DNA of 64,000 nt from assembly GCF_021155765.1 (NCBI RefSeq), contig NC_060106.1, forward strand, positions 69,501-133,500, read 5' to 3'. Source of the stretch: Diprion similis. Its lineage: Eukaryota > Arthropoda > Insecta > Hymenoptera > Diprionidae. Of the stretch, positions 1-10,522 are shown piece by piece. The notes under the pieces are model-generated. The model was not told the DNA's origin. It was given only the letters and a program-made list of their open reading frames with translations, and made no database searches. Position 1 is the first letter of the stretch, and each line of letters opens with the position of its first letter. The position numbers and the translations under genes are program-made.

Positions 1-809
1 ACACACACACACACAGCCATACACACAACACAAGGACCGCCCCTTTTTTTGCTTTTGTTAAGAACAGTACGTAGACAAACCAAAAGACAGACCGTAGACG
101 AGACGACAGACGGGGTGAGAGAAAGAGAGCACAAGCCAGCCACCAAACGCAACAGACCACACACCGGGTGCAGCGCAACACAACAGGTCAACACAGAGAA
201 GAAACACAGACGAAGAAAACACGCAGACGCAACCCAGAAAACGCAGAGAACGACGCCACAAACCGGGGAACCAACACGAAAATTTAAGTACACATTTACG
301 TAACAATAAGTAAACAGCAAACACACAGCAAAACAAAAAGTAACAAAAATGTGATAAGACAGAAATCGAAAGTACAAAGTAAAAATAGAACAAGGGCACT
401 AAGAATAGAAAAACAAGTATTAGTAGACCTAGCAAGACACAAATTAGGATTAAGACAGGACAAATTAGATTTAAGAAAACACCAAGTAGATTTAAGGCAA
501 ACAGTAGAATCAAGAGAAAGCATAATAAGTATAGAATAAAACCAACTAGAATAAGAACACACACACACATCAAACACACACGCAAACACACCAAGTAACA
601 CACTACTCATCATCCCTTAACTCCTCCCACAGATTGGCAGAGCGACAAACAAACGGAACGGCACCCAAAAAGGCACAAGGAGAAGCAACAGACACTCACT
701 AACAACGAAACCCAACACGAAAACCAAAAAAAAAAAAAAAACACCCACACGACCACACTACCCTTTCCGCTCACCCTATAGGCCTCGCCCCGTGTGGGGA
801 GGGGGGAGT
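1..809. other. A/C-rich internal end of an LTR retrotransposon, no gene recognised
   Basis: The plus strand is strongly A- and C-rich and poor in G; it begins with an AC dinucleotide run and has a poly-A run near 727-741. Open frames on either strand have low-complexity composition (K/R/T/Q-rich or L/C/F-rich) and show no domain I recognise. A purine tract (GGGGAGGGGGGAG, about 797-809) sits directly before an LTR-like start, so this is probably the 3' end of the internal region of an LTR element that begins outside the window. No coding function is claimed. Confidence 0.4.
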
Positions 810-1412
810 TGTGACGTTGCACCCCGCGTGCACGTCACAATAAGCCCCAAACCCGCGGAGCGGGGCCGAACAATGCCGAACCGGCCCGGGCGCACCCGAA
901 GCGCGCCGGGCCGGCCGGAGAAGTCACTCTTGTGACAGCCTCAGGAAAGAAAGGAAGCACCGACGACGCCACCGCTAAGTGAACGAAAAGGTCAGCTGAT
1001 CTAGATCCATTTTACCGTGCACCAACCACGCTCCGCACCGCCACCGCCAATCACCGCATCCAACCACTGCATCTTCCTCAGATCCCCTTACACACGCCCC
1101 CCCCCCCCTCCCCCTACACACCCACACACTCACACACCCACCCTCTCACTCACACTGTCAAGTACACCTAATCATTAGTTCTAAGGCCTTAGACTTAGAA
1201 AACGCTAATCGGCTGGGGCGTGACCAGCCGCCACGTGGGATCAACCCCATTGTTAACTAGTACATAAGACCCGTCGAGACCGATCATAAAACGAATAAAT
1301 TAGAGTTTCTGCATTTCTACAATTACGGCGCGTGAATTCACTCTTTCCCGTCTCTCGTCTCCCTCCTCTCTCTCCCCGCCCCGAATAAGTGCGAGGTTCA
1401 CCTCTCGTCACA
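810..1412 (+). mobile_element. Long terminal repeat (probable 3' LTR) of a gypsy-like element
   Basis: The segment begins TGTGACG and ends CGTCACA, a perfect 7-bp terminal inverted repeat with the TG...CA ends of an LTR, and is preceded by a polypurine tract. Inside, ATAAAACGAATAAA near 1287-1300 could be a polyadenylation signal, and a pyrimidine-rich stretch follows near the 3' end. The ends resemble those of the gypsy LTRs at 49526 and 57465 (TGTAACG...CGTCACA in element sense). The partner LTR is outside the window, so no target duplication can be tested. A solo LTR is less likely because of the purine tract. Confidence 0.55.
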
Positions 1413-1592
1413 CCACTGCACCCCAAACGTCCGAAAATGCTTCACGGCACATAACTGTATGCTTGTCGGTGTGAACTAACGTCGAATGCAATCAATTTCT
1501 CGGTCATTATTCAGCCCGAAAGGTGATTTACGCACGGTTGTTTTCCCTGTAATGGGATAGTATTTCCAATGTTTGCTTATTATCATTGAGAA

Positions 1593-1925
1593 GTAATGAA
1601 AAAGTAAAAAAAATTGACCTAGGTTACAACTTGATAGTGTAAAACGTAAGTAAGTTATGATGTGGCTGGTGCAGCTTTGACCAAAGCCAAATTACAAGAC
1701 GATTACGCTGAACTAGTAAGGGTAATAAATTTAGTATTGTAGTAATAAATTAGTAATAAAAAAGTAAAAAATGTTGAAACAAGTTACAACTTGATAGTGT
1801 AGAATATAAGTAAGTTACGATATGGCTGGTGCAGCTTTGACGACAGCTAAGCCACAAGACAATTACGTTAAACCAGTAAGGGTAATAAATTTAGTATTGT
1901 GGTAATAAATTAGTAATAAAAGAGT
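1593..1925. repeat. Tandem repeat, two units with a period of about 160 bp
   Basis: GTTACAACTTGATAGTGT occurs at 1623 and again at 1783, 160 bp apart. The sequence between (GGCTGGTGCAGCTTTGAC, then GTAAGGGTAATAAATTTAGTATTGT) is repeated with a few differences. The GGCTGGTGCAGCT core recurs a third time at about 1969, exactly where LINE copy A breaks off. The 180 bp before this repeat (1413-1592) show nothing recognisable. Confidence 0.8.
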
Positions 1926-1959
1926 ATGAAAATCTTTAGTTGGTTTTTTGTTAGTGCGC

Positions 1960-2516
1960 TCATTTGGCTGGTGCAGCTACCAGGACGTGTGTGTATTTTA
2001 AATTTGCTCCTATGTCATTAATATATAAAGAAAATAAAAGAGGGCCAAGTACAGATCCTTGAGGTACTCCAGTTGTTGTATGTAACCAAGTCGAGCAGTT
2101 TCCATTATTGTCCTTGACAGCTTGAATTCTGCTAGTTAGATATGAAAATATCCAGGTGAGAGCACCATCGGAAAATCGAAGTTTAATAAGTAGATTGATA
2201 TGTGGCACCGTGTCAAAAGCTTGACTAAAATCGAATAACACTAAAATCGTGAGGCACCTTTCATCAACCGCTCTCCTGACATCATGACAAATTCGCAGTA
2301 ACGCTGTCTGTGTGCTAAAGCCACCTCTATTATATCCGGATTGACGCGGATTAAGTTTATCGTTTTTATTTAAGAAACTTATAATCTGCTTATGGACTAT
2401 CCGTTCAAGAATCTTCGAAAGCTCACATAAATTTGCAATCGATCGCGTATCAGACGGGGATCGCGGAGAACTCAGTTTTAAGAGCGGTCTTATATAAGCT
2501 CGCTTCCAAGATTGAG
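1960..2516 (-). pseudogene. LINE copy A: reverse transcriptase fragment (CR1-like family 1)
   Basis: A fragment of non-LTR reverse transcriptase, open from its truncated 5' edge at about 2516. Visible are the fingers motif SWKRAYIRPL, the block DTRSIANLCELSKILERIVH, palm motif A (VLFDFSQAFDTVPH) and GVPQGSVLGPLLF. It stops just before the YADD/FADD motif, where the sequence switches to GGCTGGTGCAGCT, a core shared with the tandem repeat at 1593-1925. It lacks endonuclease, ORF1 and the 3' end, so it is a dead fragment truncated at both ends. It is related to copies B and D. Confidence 0.85.
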
Positions 2517-2547
2517 GAAAGAGAGGGAGAGAGAGAGATAGAGAGAG
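2517..2547. repeat. GA-rich junction microsatellite between LINE copies A and B
   Basis: A purine-rich simple repeat (GAGAGGGAGAGAGAGAGATAGAGAGA), followed by (GAT)n which is the 3' tail of copy B. In LINE sense it reads as a TC-rich tract lying between the 3' end of copy B and the truncated 5' edge of copy A. Confidence 0.9.
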
Positions 2548-2983
2548 ATGATGATGATGATGATAAGTTTATTATGCCCAAGTTTAAAAACTGTAGGGCA
2601 AATGAAGAAAATACAATTTCTCACAAGTGTGGTAATAGTTGGGTCCGAAAACCCCTTATTTCGATATTACATAGTTTGCTCTCTTAATGAATATAATATT
2701 ATGAATACGTTTATTAGATTAGGTTTAGGTTCAAGATTTAGTTTAAGTTTAAGTGAATTCTACCGTTAGATAAAGGTGAGTTATTCAATAGATACTTTTG
2801 AGTGTACGCGGTATAATATGGTTATTGATTCAGGTTCGAGCTTAAGTTTAAGTTTTTGTTTGGGTAAGTATTATACTGTAAATGCGATGCTACTAGCTAC
2901 AGAGGAGATACTAGAGAATCATTACTAATTTAATAATGAAGCGATGCAATACAATATAATCCAATTTTATTTTGAATATCTGA

Positions 2984-5856
2984 TCACAGCTCCATACTAA
3001 ATAAATGCTCAAAAAATCTCACTTTGAAAACTTCTAAAGAAGGAGCTGAAGTGACATTTGCAGGTAGTGAGTGCCATAAATAAATCGATGTTAAGCTGAA
3101 CGCATTTTTGTAGGTCATTGTGCGATGATTCGGGATATGGAAAACATTCGGAAGGTATCTTTGCGTCCTTTGAAGGTTTACATTAGGCCTTGTGAATAAT
3201 TTTTTAATATACAAAGAAACACGCATGTGTAATATTTTAAAAGTTTCGCAGGCTAGGTAATAACGACGTCTATTTTTCACCGAGAGCCATCTCAATTTGT
3301 GCCTGTACAGCGTTATGTGCTCATCTCTCCTTAGATTGAAGATAAATCTTACACATTTGTTGACCAACCTTTGAAGTTTGATATACAATGTTACTGTTAA
3401 ATCATCATAAACTAGGCAACAGTAGTCTATGAGGGGAAAAATAAGTGTCGTTATTAATTTAATTCTGAGCTTTGTGTCTAGTGAGGCTCTGTGAAATTTC
3501 AGCTTGTGAAGAACACCATTAACCCTACTAGAAAGACCAGATATATGTTTGTTCCATGTGAGATTTGCCTCTAAATGCACTCCTAGATTACACGCGTATT
3601 GTACGTACGGAAGAGGAATATTATTGAGTGAAATGCATGGAAGCATTCCGAGATTGATGTTAATAATACGAGAATTACTGCCCAGAATCAGAATTTTTGA
3701 TTTGGATATATTGAGAGTTAACTTATTCTCTGTGGCAAAGTCAAAGATTGCACTTACATCATTGCTGATCAGATTCAAGGCATGTTGCAACTTAGAGGGA
3801 GGGCAGCTCAAATATATCTGAGTATCGTCAGCAAATACCATGTGGCTTGAATGACTCAGTCTGTAACCAATATCGTTAATGAATAGCGTAAATAAGAGCG
3901 GGCCAAGGACTGATCCTTGTGGAACCCCCATCGTTGTCAAACTCCAATTCGAACATACATAATTGTTTTCCACCACGGCTTGAGATCTTCCCGTAAGATA
4001 CGAATAGAACCAATAGATAACCGACTCAGAGAATCCCAACAATTTCAATTTGATCAGCAATAATAAATGCGAGACAGTATCAAAGGCTTTACTGAAATCG
4101 AACAATACTAGTATTGTTAAATTTCCTTTATCGATGTTTCTTTTAATGCCATCGCATATTCTCAGTAACGCAGTTTGCGTGCTAAATCCACTTCTGTAGC
4201 CTGATTGTCTGGTATCAAAGATGTTGTTAGTTTCTACAAATCTTTTGATTTGTTTGTGAATGATTCGCTCGAAAATTTTTGAGATTTCGCAAAGATTCGC
4301 AATGTGACGTGCATCGGACGATGCAACTGGTGTTTTTATTTTGGATAGCGGTCGTATGTACGCTTTTCTCCAGCCAGAAGGGACGCGACACTGAGAAATT
4401 GATAAATCGAAAAGGAAAGCAAGATGTTCAGCAATACTCGGTAAAGCTTTGTATAAACTGAATAGAAATGTCCCATCTGGTCCAGAACTAAGCGAAGTGG
4501 ATGATAGAGCCTTGATAGTCGAGATAACATCTGTTGAAGCTATAATTGAAAAAGAAAAACTAGGCTCGACTGCTGGTATACTCTGTATCGCGTCCAATAA
4601 CACATTCATACTCAGTGCATCGTCCGTGCTAGAGATTGAGACAAACTGCTGATTTAATTGATCAGCTGAGAAAAAATGTAAAGGTGATACAAAACTAGGC
4701 TTTGCTAAACCCAAACTCGCAAGCTCTCTCCACATAATTTTAGGATCTTCAATCGTATTTAGTCTATTATATTGATACTCACTCTTAGCTTTTTTTAGAT
4801 CGATAGTAGGCTTGTTTCTAAATTCTCGATAAATCGCCATGCCTATAAGACTATTTGCTCGTTTTGCTCGTTTGTATAGGATATTACGTAACTTCATTCG
4901 CATTCTTAACTCGTTATTTAGCCACGGAGAAGGTGGTTTTTTGACACAAAAAGTGCGTAGTGGCGCATGAATATCCATGGCTGAATTCAAAGATTCGGAG
5001 TACACTTTGGCGAGATCATCAATATCTATCGACGGTATATTCGAACAATCGGCTTGTATGTCAATATGAGAAAATAGCGAATTAATTGTGACATTGTAAT
5101 CATGGTCATTAAAATTTCTGAGACTACGTCGTGTAATAGTTTCAGGTTCTATCGCTGGTAATTTTAGAGTATAACAGAGTTCCAACAAGTCGTGACCATT
5201 TATGAACGGGGCATCTGATTTTCTGAACGAGATGATGCTGTCTATACTCTCAATTATGAAAATATCCAGCCACGATTCACTTGTGGCTGTGTGAAAGGTG
5301 GCGCTTGAATCAATTAAGTGCAATGATTGCGATGATATAAATTCTTTTAAGTACTCAGCTTCGAAATTTGAAGATAATAAATTGCAATTGAGATCACCTG
5401 CAATAATAATGTGTTTGTACGCATGAGAAAATTTATTAAATTCGACACTGAAATCATGAAAAAGCTGGGCTTTTGGTCTTCTGTACATCGCCGTGAGTAA
5501 CGTTTTTTCCGATACCTCGTGATAGACCTCGATAATTATGAACTCTGGTTTATTTGAAAAGACACTGGGCGATAGCGCCAGAACTGTGACTTTTAGCGAA
5601 GTGTGCACATAACACGCCACGCCTCCCCCCAGCTTACCCTCCCTGTCATTCCTGATCAGGAAATAATTGTCTATTTTTACAAGAGAATCGTGTATGTTGG
5701 AATTCAGCCATGTCTCACAGATTACTATAATGTGAAAAAATGTGAAGCAAAATATAATCGAGTTTGCTCGATATGGGCTAGTAGAGAGTTTGCGTTAAGC
5801 TGAGCAATCTTAAGGTTAGTAAATGATGTAGGCGACTTAACTCTTTTATGCGCTAG
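2984..5856 (-). pseudogene. LINE copy B ORF2: endonuclease-reverse transcriptase, one frameshift
   Basis: ORF2 encodes an apurinic-like endonuclease, then a linker, then reverse transcriptase. The endonuclease shows IAQLNANSLL, VICETWL, REGKLGGGVACY, MYRRPK, AGDLNCNLL and INGHDLLEL. The RT shows DARHIANLCEISKIFERIIHKQI, LVLFDFSKAFDTVSH, TMGVPQGSVLGPLLF and the catalytic VFADDTQIYL. The C-terminal block ends in YLWHSLPANVTSAPSL. About 880 codons from 5620 to the stop are open. A one-base change in the homopolymer at 5735-5740 shifts the frame inside the endonuclease. The reading frame begins directly after the ORF1 stop at 5857-5859, in phase with ORF1 up to the frameshift, and no ATG precedes the endonuclease motifs. 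Confidence 0.85.
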
Positions 5857-5859
5857 TCA
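5854..5859 (-). other. Candidate readthrough stop, LINE copy B (TGA CTA)
   Basis: ORF1 ends TGA at 5859-5857, followed by CTA GCG. The downstream codons stay open in the ORF1 frame through the linker into the endonuclease motif IAQLNANSLL. UGA followed by CUA is an established leaky context in eukaryotes. Readthrough in this element is an inference. Confidence 0.55.
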
Positions 5860-6066
5860 AACGATGTTATCAAGATCGTCAGAGTTATTCATAGTCAATC
5901 GCGGTTCCCCGTCGTCTTTTCTTGCAAAGATGTTCGCGTTCCTAACCCACACATACTTCCAGCCCATTCCCTTGAGCTTAGTATTCGTTTTCTTAAAGAG
6001 CTCATATTTTGCAGTTGGCAGCATCTCATTTAGGAAAATATTAAGGTTGCCGGTCTCGCAATCGTG
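5857..6066 (-). pseudogene. LINE copy B ORF1, C-terminal fragment
   Basis: Reading leftward from about 6066, the frame encodes NIFLNEMLPTAKYELFK, then GWKYVWVRNANIFARKD, then a terminal DLDNIV before TGA. This matches the conserved ORF1 C-terminal module of copies D (FVNELLPSDLFNLL...YIWSNFGQILVRRD), L and N. That module probably belongs to the RNA-binding part of ORF1p. The N-terminal PHD finger and coiled coil are missing because of 5' truncation. Confidence 0.75.
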
Positions 6067-6554
6067 GTGATAAGTTACCGACTGGTGGTGAGTCGCCTCG
6101 AAGCAATATAGCCAAAGGAGTATAAATTCTAATTCTCACGATAACGAATCTCAGGCACAATAAGTGGACCAATCGCAGATCAATTTGAAGCAGAAAAGCG
6201 CATGCGTTAAGTATAGTTATCAGTTCAGAGTCACCATGTGAGACGCAAGCGCAGTAGATCTCACATTCAGTATATAGAGTCTTTCATGCACAGATAACAG
6301 TGTACCTAATTGGTCAATCTCGCGTTGAGGGTCACTGGTAGCGAAAGTTTGCCGTATCAGATAGTCAGATGAAGTGAAGATGCGCATGCGTACAGCAAGT
6401 GAGAGTAAGCGAAGAAGAGTGTTCAAGGCCACGAATTTCCAGAAAACCTCGTTTCTAGGTTAGAATTTTAGGCACTTTTTCTCACTATTTTTGTCAAAAT
6501 CCTTGCACTATGGACTTAGGCCGTATGTTGGGTGGCAGAAAGCAACAAAGTGCA
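6067..6554. other. No gene recognised between LINE copies B and D
   Basis: About 490 bp of unique-looking sequence with no convincing reading frame. The palindromic core GCGCATGCG occurs twice (near 6197 and 6384), but the flanks do not pair as inverted repeats. It separates the broken 5' edge of B from the broken 3' edge of D, and no TC-rich tract lies here, unlike at most other junctions. Confidence 0.4.
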
Positions 6555-8436
6555 TACCGTTCAAAAAAAAATCCGAAAATCCAAAAGCCTTGAGTTTAGC
6601 TAGAAGACGCTTATGGCAGACAGTATCGAAAGCTTTACTAAAATCGAATAGTATCAAGATTGTTATCATTCGCTTGTCTATTCCACGTCGAACATCATCT
6701 CCTGCTATAAGTAGAGATGACTGAGTGCTGTGATACGGACGATACCCCGATTGCCTTGGATCGAGTAAATTGAATTCGTTCAGGTATAATCTAATTTGCT
6801 CGTGTACAACTTTCTCAAAAACCTTAGAAAGCCCTGAGAGATTTGCAATTGGTCGCGTGTCAGTGGGGGAAAGTGGAGTTCTGATCTTTGACAATGGTCT
6901 TATGAACGCTCGACGCCACGCAGTGGGAAAGTAGCCTAGCCGAATTGACTCGTTAAATTGGGAAGTGAGAAGGGGGGATATGATAGGAAAATCAGAACTG
7001 ACGCAGAAGAGCGAGATGCCATCGGTACCAGAGGAGCGACAAAGAGGTAAGGAGCCATTGATGATTTCGAGGATTTTTTCTGGAGTGGTTCGAGATAATG
7101 AAAATCGGAATTGAGATTCAGGGATCATAGAAATAGTAGTTTTGAATTCTTCATAAGTACAGGCGGTAGCAGAGTTAGAGATGGACGAATAAAAATTATT
7201 AAGTTCATCAGTTGTGAAAAAATGCAGTGGCGAGGATAAGGACGATTTTACTAGGCCCAATCAAGTTAGAGCTTTCCACATTTTCGAAGGATCATCAATT
7301 TCAGCTAAACAGTTATATTCGTGAGCACTCTTTGCAGTCTTAATATCGACAGATAATACGTTGCGGGTATGCCTGTAAATTTCAAAGCCAAGCAGGCTAT
7401 TAGCTCTCTTAGCCTGCTTGTAGTGCACGTTGCGATCTCGAATGCGTCTCTTAAGGTCATCAGATAGCCATGGTGCAGGTGGCTTTCTGACTATGAAGAA
7501 AGTAATAGGAGCATGAATGTTAAGCGCATCCAAGAGAAAAGAGGAGACAACTTCAGTAAGATGGCCAATGTCCAGCACTGACGTAGATGATGCATAAGAG
7601 ATGCCATCGCGCTCAACCAATGTATTTTGAAGAGTGGTAAGAAAATCCTTTATAACAAATCTTTTATAGTTTCGTCGGGTAATTCGCTGATGTTGGACGG
7701 GAGAAACATCAAATGAATAAGACAACTCTAAAAGATCATGACCAGCAATAAACGGGCAATCAGTTTTCCTAAAGGTGAGCATTTTATCTGGGTCATCAAT
7801 AATAAAGACATCAAGCCAAGAGTCAGTGGTGGATGTGTGATGAGTTGCATCAGATTGAACGATATGCAGTGACTGAGATTGGACAATATCCTGTAAATAA
7901 TTAGACTCAAAATGATCACGTAACAAATTACAGTTCAAGTCCCCTGCGATAACTATGTTTCTATAAGAGTGTGCGAAACGGTTGAACTCAGCCAAGAAAT
8001 CATCAAAAAGGCGACCTTTTGGCCTTCTGTACATTGAGGTAAATAAGAGAGACTGAGATTGGTGAAACCGTACATCGGCGATTAAGAATTCTGGCGAGTT
8101 ACAAAATTGGCTTGGGGATGTAGCAAGTACGTTAGCTTTGAGCGATTTATGAATATGGCAGGCTACACCCCCTCCGTCTTTACCTTCACGATCGTTACGA
8201 ATTATAAAGTAATCTTTAATTTGTACAAGGTCATCGGAAATATGAGAGTGAAGCCAAGTTTCTGAAACAGATATTACATGAAACTTCCGGGTTTCAAAGT
8301 AGATACGAATAAAATCGATGTGACCAAGAAGCGAGTTTGCATTGAACTGAGCCACCTTCAGGCAATCTGACATAGCTCGACGAGTAACAGATGAAGCGAT
8401 GGTAGGAGACTCGGTGGTTGAACAGTCGTCAGCTAG
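6555..8436 (-). pseudogene. LINE copy D ORF2: endonuclease-RT with an in-frame stop and 3' truncation
   Basis: The frame opens directly after the ORF1 stop and reaches an ATG at 8371-8373 after 21 linker codons; this is the only copy with an ATG before the endonuclease. Endonuclease motifs are AQFNANSLLGHI, VSETWLHS, MYRRPKGR, AGDLNCNLL and IAGHDLLEL. A TGA at 7261-7263 interrupts the frame between MWKALT and LGLVKSS, where copy B is open (MWRELASLGLAKPS), so it is a point mutation. The RT then runs through DTRPIANLSGLSKVFEKVVH and LFDFSKAFDTVCH and is cut off before the catalytic ADD. It cannot give an active enzyme. Confidence 0.85.
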
Positions 8437-8439
8437 TCA
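8434..8439 (-). other. Candidate readthrough stop, LINE copy D (TGA CTA G)
   Basis: ORF1 ends TGA at 8439-8437, followed by CTA GCT. From here the same frame is open for 21 codons to an ATG and on into the ORF2 endonuclease. The stop matches the strongest known eukaryotic readthrough context, UGA-CUA-G. Because this copy does have an ATG just before the endonuclease, reinitiation remains an alternative here. Confidence 0.55.
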
Positions 8440-9552
8440 GTTCAATTTAGACAGATCTTCTTCAGTGTTGATTTCGATAATAGGCTGGCCATAATCGCGA
8501 CGGACTAGTATCTGTCCGAAGTTCGACCAAATGTACTTATACGACGCTGCTTTTGCTTTGGCTTTGGTCTTCAGCAGGAGATTAAATAAGTCAGATGGGA
8601 GTAATTCGTTGACAAATATAAATCCAGGTGAGTCGATCGCGAAAACGTCACTGACCGATAGACTCTTCTTCTCTCTTTTTTTTTTAATAATAAAGTCTCT
8701 TACACGGGCAGATTTGAGTGACACCACGAATGACTGCTTGGTGGCATGATTTCGATCTGGTAGATTGCTCGGACCAGCGACGGCAGATTTGCGTGCCATT
8801 TTACGCACACTGAGAATATCAATAACAAGTTCACTTACGCCCAAAGCGTCAAAAACTGTTGTAGCAATAGCTAGAGGAGACTCAGCAACACACAAATGGA
8901 CACCCGAGATAATAACATCCGTGCAACACTCAGAGAACTGAGCTGACTGTCTAAGACCAGATGTCGGATGAGTATTATCGCCTCGGGATATACGATTTGA
9001 GATATCAGCAATTTGAGCTTTCAATTGGATATTATCCCTCTTCATTTCAGCAGTCTCGATCTTCGCATTCTCGGAATGCTGTTCAAGATACGATATTCTG
9101 TTGGCCAAGGCTTCTTGTGTAGATGCCAGATGGGAAATGTGACTTCTGAGTTCAACGATATCATGTTTTACTCCAACTAGCGTGCCTTGGATGAGCTCAA
9201 GTTTGGAATTGGCAGCTGCACTCGTCGATTGTAACTGGTTTTTAATGTCGTTAGTTGAAGCAGTTGACAATTGAAGTTGACGCATGATATCGTCAAGGGT
9301 AATATTTGATGTACATTGCTGGTCAGCGGCTAACGAGTCATATGCATGAGGAGGTGATCGAGGTGTGATTGATGAGCGATGCATGGCGCATGGGTCACAG
9401 CGAAATTCTCGAATACTGTCAGGTCGTGTCAAATCATATATGAATCTTTCAGCTGCGCATGCAGTATGGAAAGACTGTCCACAATCGCCCGTGCATTTGA
9501 TAGCTTCACCCACGCGTATTAGTCGGGCGCATGTCGCACAGCGGTGGGCCAT
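8437..9552 (-). CDS. LINE copy D ORF1 protein with PHD-type zinc finger and coiled coil
   Basis: 371 residues, open throughout. The first ~60 residues carry a cysteine/histidine finger (CATC, then CTGDC, then FHTAC, then FRCDPC), fitting the PHD fingers known in ORF1 of CR1-like elements. Residues of about 100-200 form a heptad-rich segment (LEQHSENAKIETAEMKRD) likely to be a coiled coil for multimerisation. A conserved C-terminal module follows (VIISGVHLCVAE, then FIFVNELLPSDLFNLL, then YIWSNFGQILVRRD). ORF1p is expected to bind element RNA and form ribonucleoprotein particles. The start is the first ATG after the 5' UTR. The stop is TGA followed by CTA, in frame with ORF2. Confidence 0.85.
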   Translation of the reverse strand: MAHRCATCARLIRVGEAIKCTGDCGQSFHTACAAERFIYDLTRPDSIREFRCDPCAMHRSSITPRSPPHAYDSLAADQQCTSNITLDDIMRQLQLSTASTNDIKNQLQSTSAAANSKLELIQGTLVGVKHDIVELRSHISHLASTQEALANRISYLEQHSENAKIETAEMKRDNIQLKAQIADISNRISRGDNTHPTSGLRQSAQFSECCTDVIISGVHLCVAESPLAIATTVFDALGVSELVIDILSVRKMARKSAVAGPSNLPDRNHATKQSFVVSLKSARVRDFIIKKKREKKSLSVSDVFAIDSPGFIFVNELLPSDLFNLLLKTKAKAKAASYKYIWSNFGQILVRRDYGQPIIEINTEEDLSKLN

Positions 9553-10148
9553 TATTGTAGAAATTCAGTAAACTTTAGCGAAAAGATGGTATTACTATAG
9601 AGTTATATCTAGTCAGCTGGCGAGTGTTCTATGGTGGGAGAGCGAGACAGCGCAAGAGAGTGTACACAATACACACCAGCACCACACACTTGTATAGTCC
9701 AAAGTCCAAATTTGACCATCTAGTAATTTCAAGAGAGTATGCAAGGTATACAGCAGATAGACGGTTGATGCCCACACTACGAACACATTACACGCAGGTT
9801 GGCGAAGACCGTTTAAATCACAGTTTAAATCACAGTTCCGTAGATTACACAACACGGGTGAGACACATTGCCCACGTATATAACGCACACAGGTCTGCGT
9901 TGCGCAGATAAGAGTCGCAGTAGCTTTCACTATAACTGTCAATTGAGACAAAGCGCGATAGCTAAAACGCTATTAACACAGACACTGTACAGTTCAGCAC
10001 AAAAGATCGCAGTTACTGGAACATCGAGTTTTACCTAACTAATGATTGAACTACGTTCCAATACTTTTGCTATAAACTGAACCGCAGGAATATGTGATAA
10101 GAACAGAGCACGAAACGAGCACAACTTTTCCTTTCCTGTCTGCCTCCT

Positions 10149-10522
10149 GAGAGGGAGAGGGAGAGGGAGAGGGAGAGGGAGAGGGAGAGGGAGAGGGAGA
10201 GGGAGAGGGAGAGGGAGAGGGAGAGGGAGAGGGAGAGGGAGAGGGAGAGGGAGAGGGAGAGGGAGAGGGAGAGGGAGAGGGAGAGGGAGAGGGAGAGGGA
10301 GAGGGAGAGGGAGAGGGAGAGGGAGAGGGAGAGGGAGAGGGAGAGGGAGAGGGAGAGGGAGAGGGAGAGGGAGAGGGAGAGGGAGAGGGAGAGGGAGAGG
10401 GAGAGGGAGAGGGAGAGGGAGAGGGAGAGGGAGAGGGAGAGGGAGAGGGAGAGGGAGAGGGAGAGGGAGAGGGAGAGGGAGAGGGAGAGGGAGAGGGAGA
10501 GGGAGAGGGAGAGGGAGAGGGA
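10149..10522. repeat. (GAGGGA)n array, about 62 copies
   Basis: An almost perfect hexamer array of about 370 bp. It lies between the 5' end of copy D (left) and the 3' end of copy C (right). Read in LINE sense it is (CCCTCT)n placed directly after the AATCAATC tail of copy C. Long Leu-Ser frames across it are artefacts of the repeat. Its exact length may be collapsed or variable. Confidence 0.95.

Larger units (their letters stand above)
2548..6066 (-). mobile_element. LINE copy B, CR1-like non-LTR retrotransposon (family 1), 5'-truncated
   Basis: On the minus strand this contains the last part of ORF1, a nearly complete ORF2 and a 3' UTR of about 430 bp ending ...AATAAACTTATC(ATC)n. The family is placed near CR1/L2-type elements from its endonuclease-RT layout, the PHD finger seen in the ORF1 of sister copies D, E and N, and its simple-repeat tail rather than poly-A. 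The 5' edge near 6066 cuts into ORF1. The exact clade (CR1, Daphne, Kiri and similar) cannot be decided by eye. Confidence 0.8.
6555..10148 (-). mobile_element. LINE copy D (family 1), complete 5' end, 3' end missing
   Basis: The element starts beside the (GAGGGA)n array at about 10148, with a 5' UTR of about 600 bp (9553-10148). It then has a full ORF1 and the first two-thirds of ORF2, and breaks off in the RT palm near 6555 after AKLKAFGFSD. It lies in the same orientation as all other LINEs in the left chain. Confidence 0.8.

Noticed and set aside
58..603. 181-codon minus-strand frame rich in Leu, Cys, Phe and Val
   Set aside because: It comes from the A/C-rich composition of the plus strand and ends within a putative LTR element. 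No domain or start context supports it.
6190..6400. Possible small inverted-repeat element around two GCGCATGCG cores
   Set aside because: Sequence beyond the 9-bp palindrome does not pair, and no target duplication is visible.
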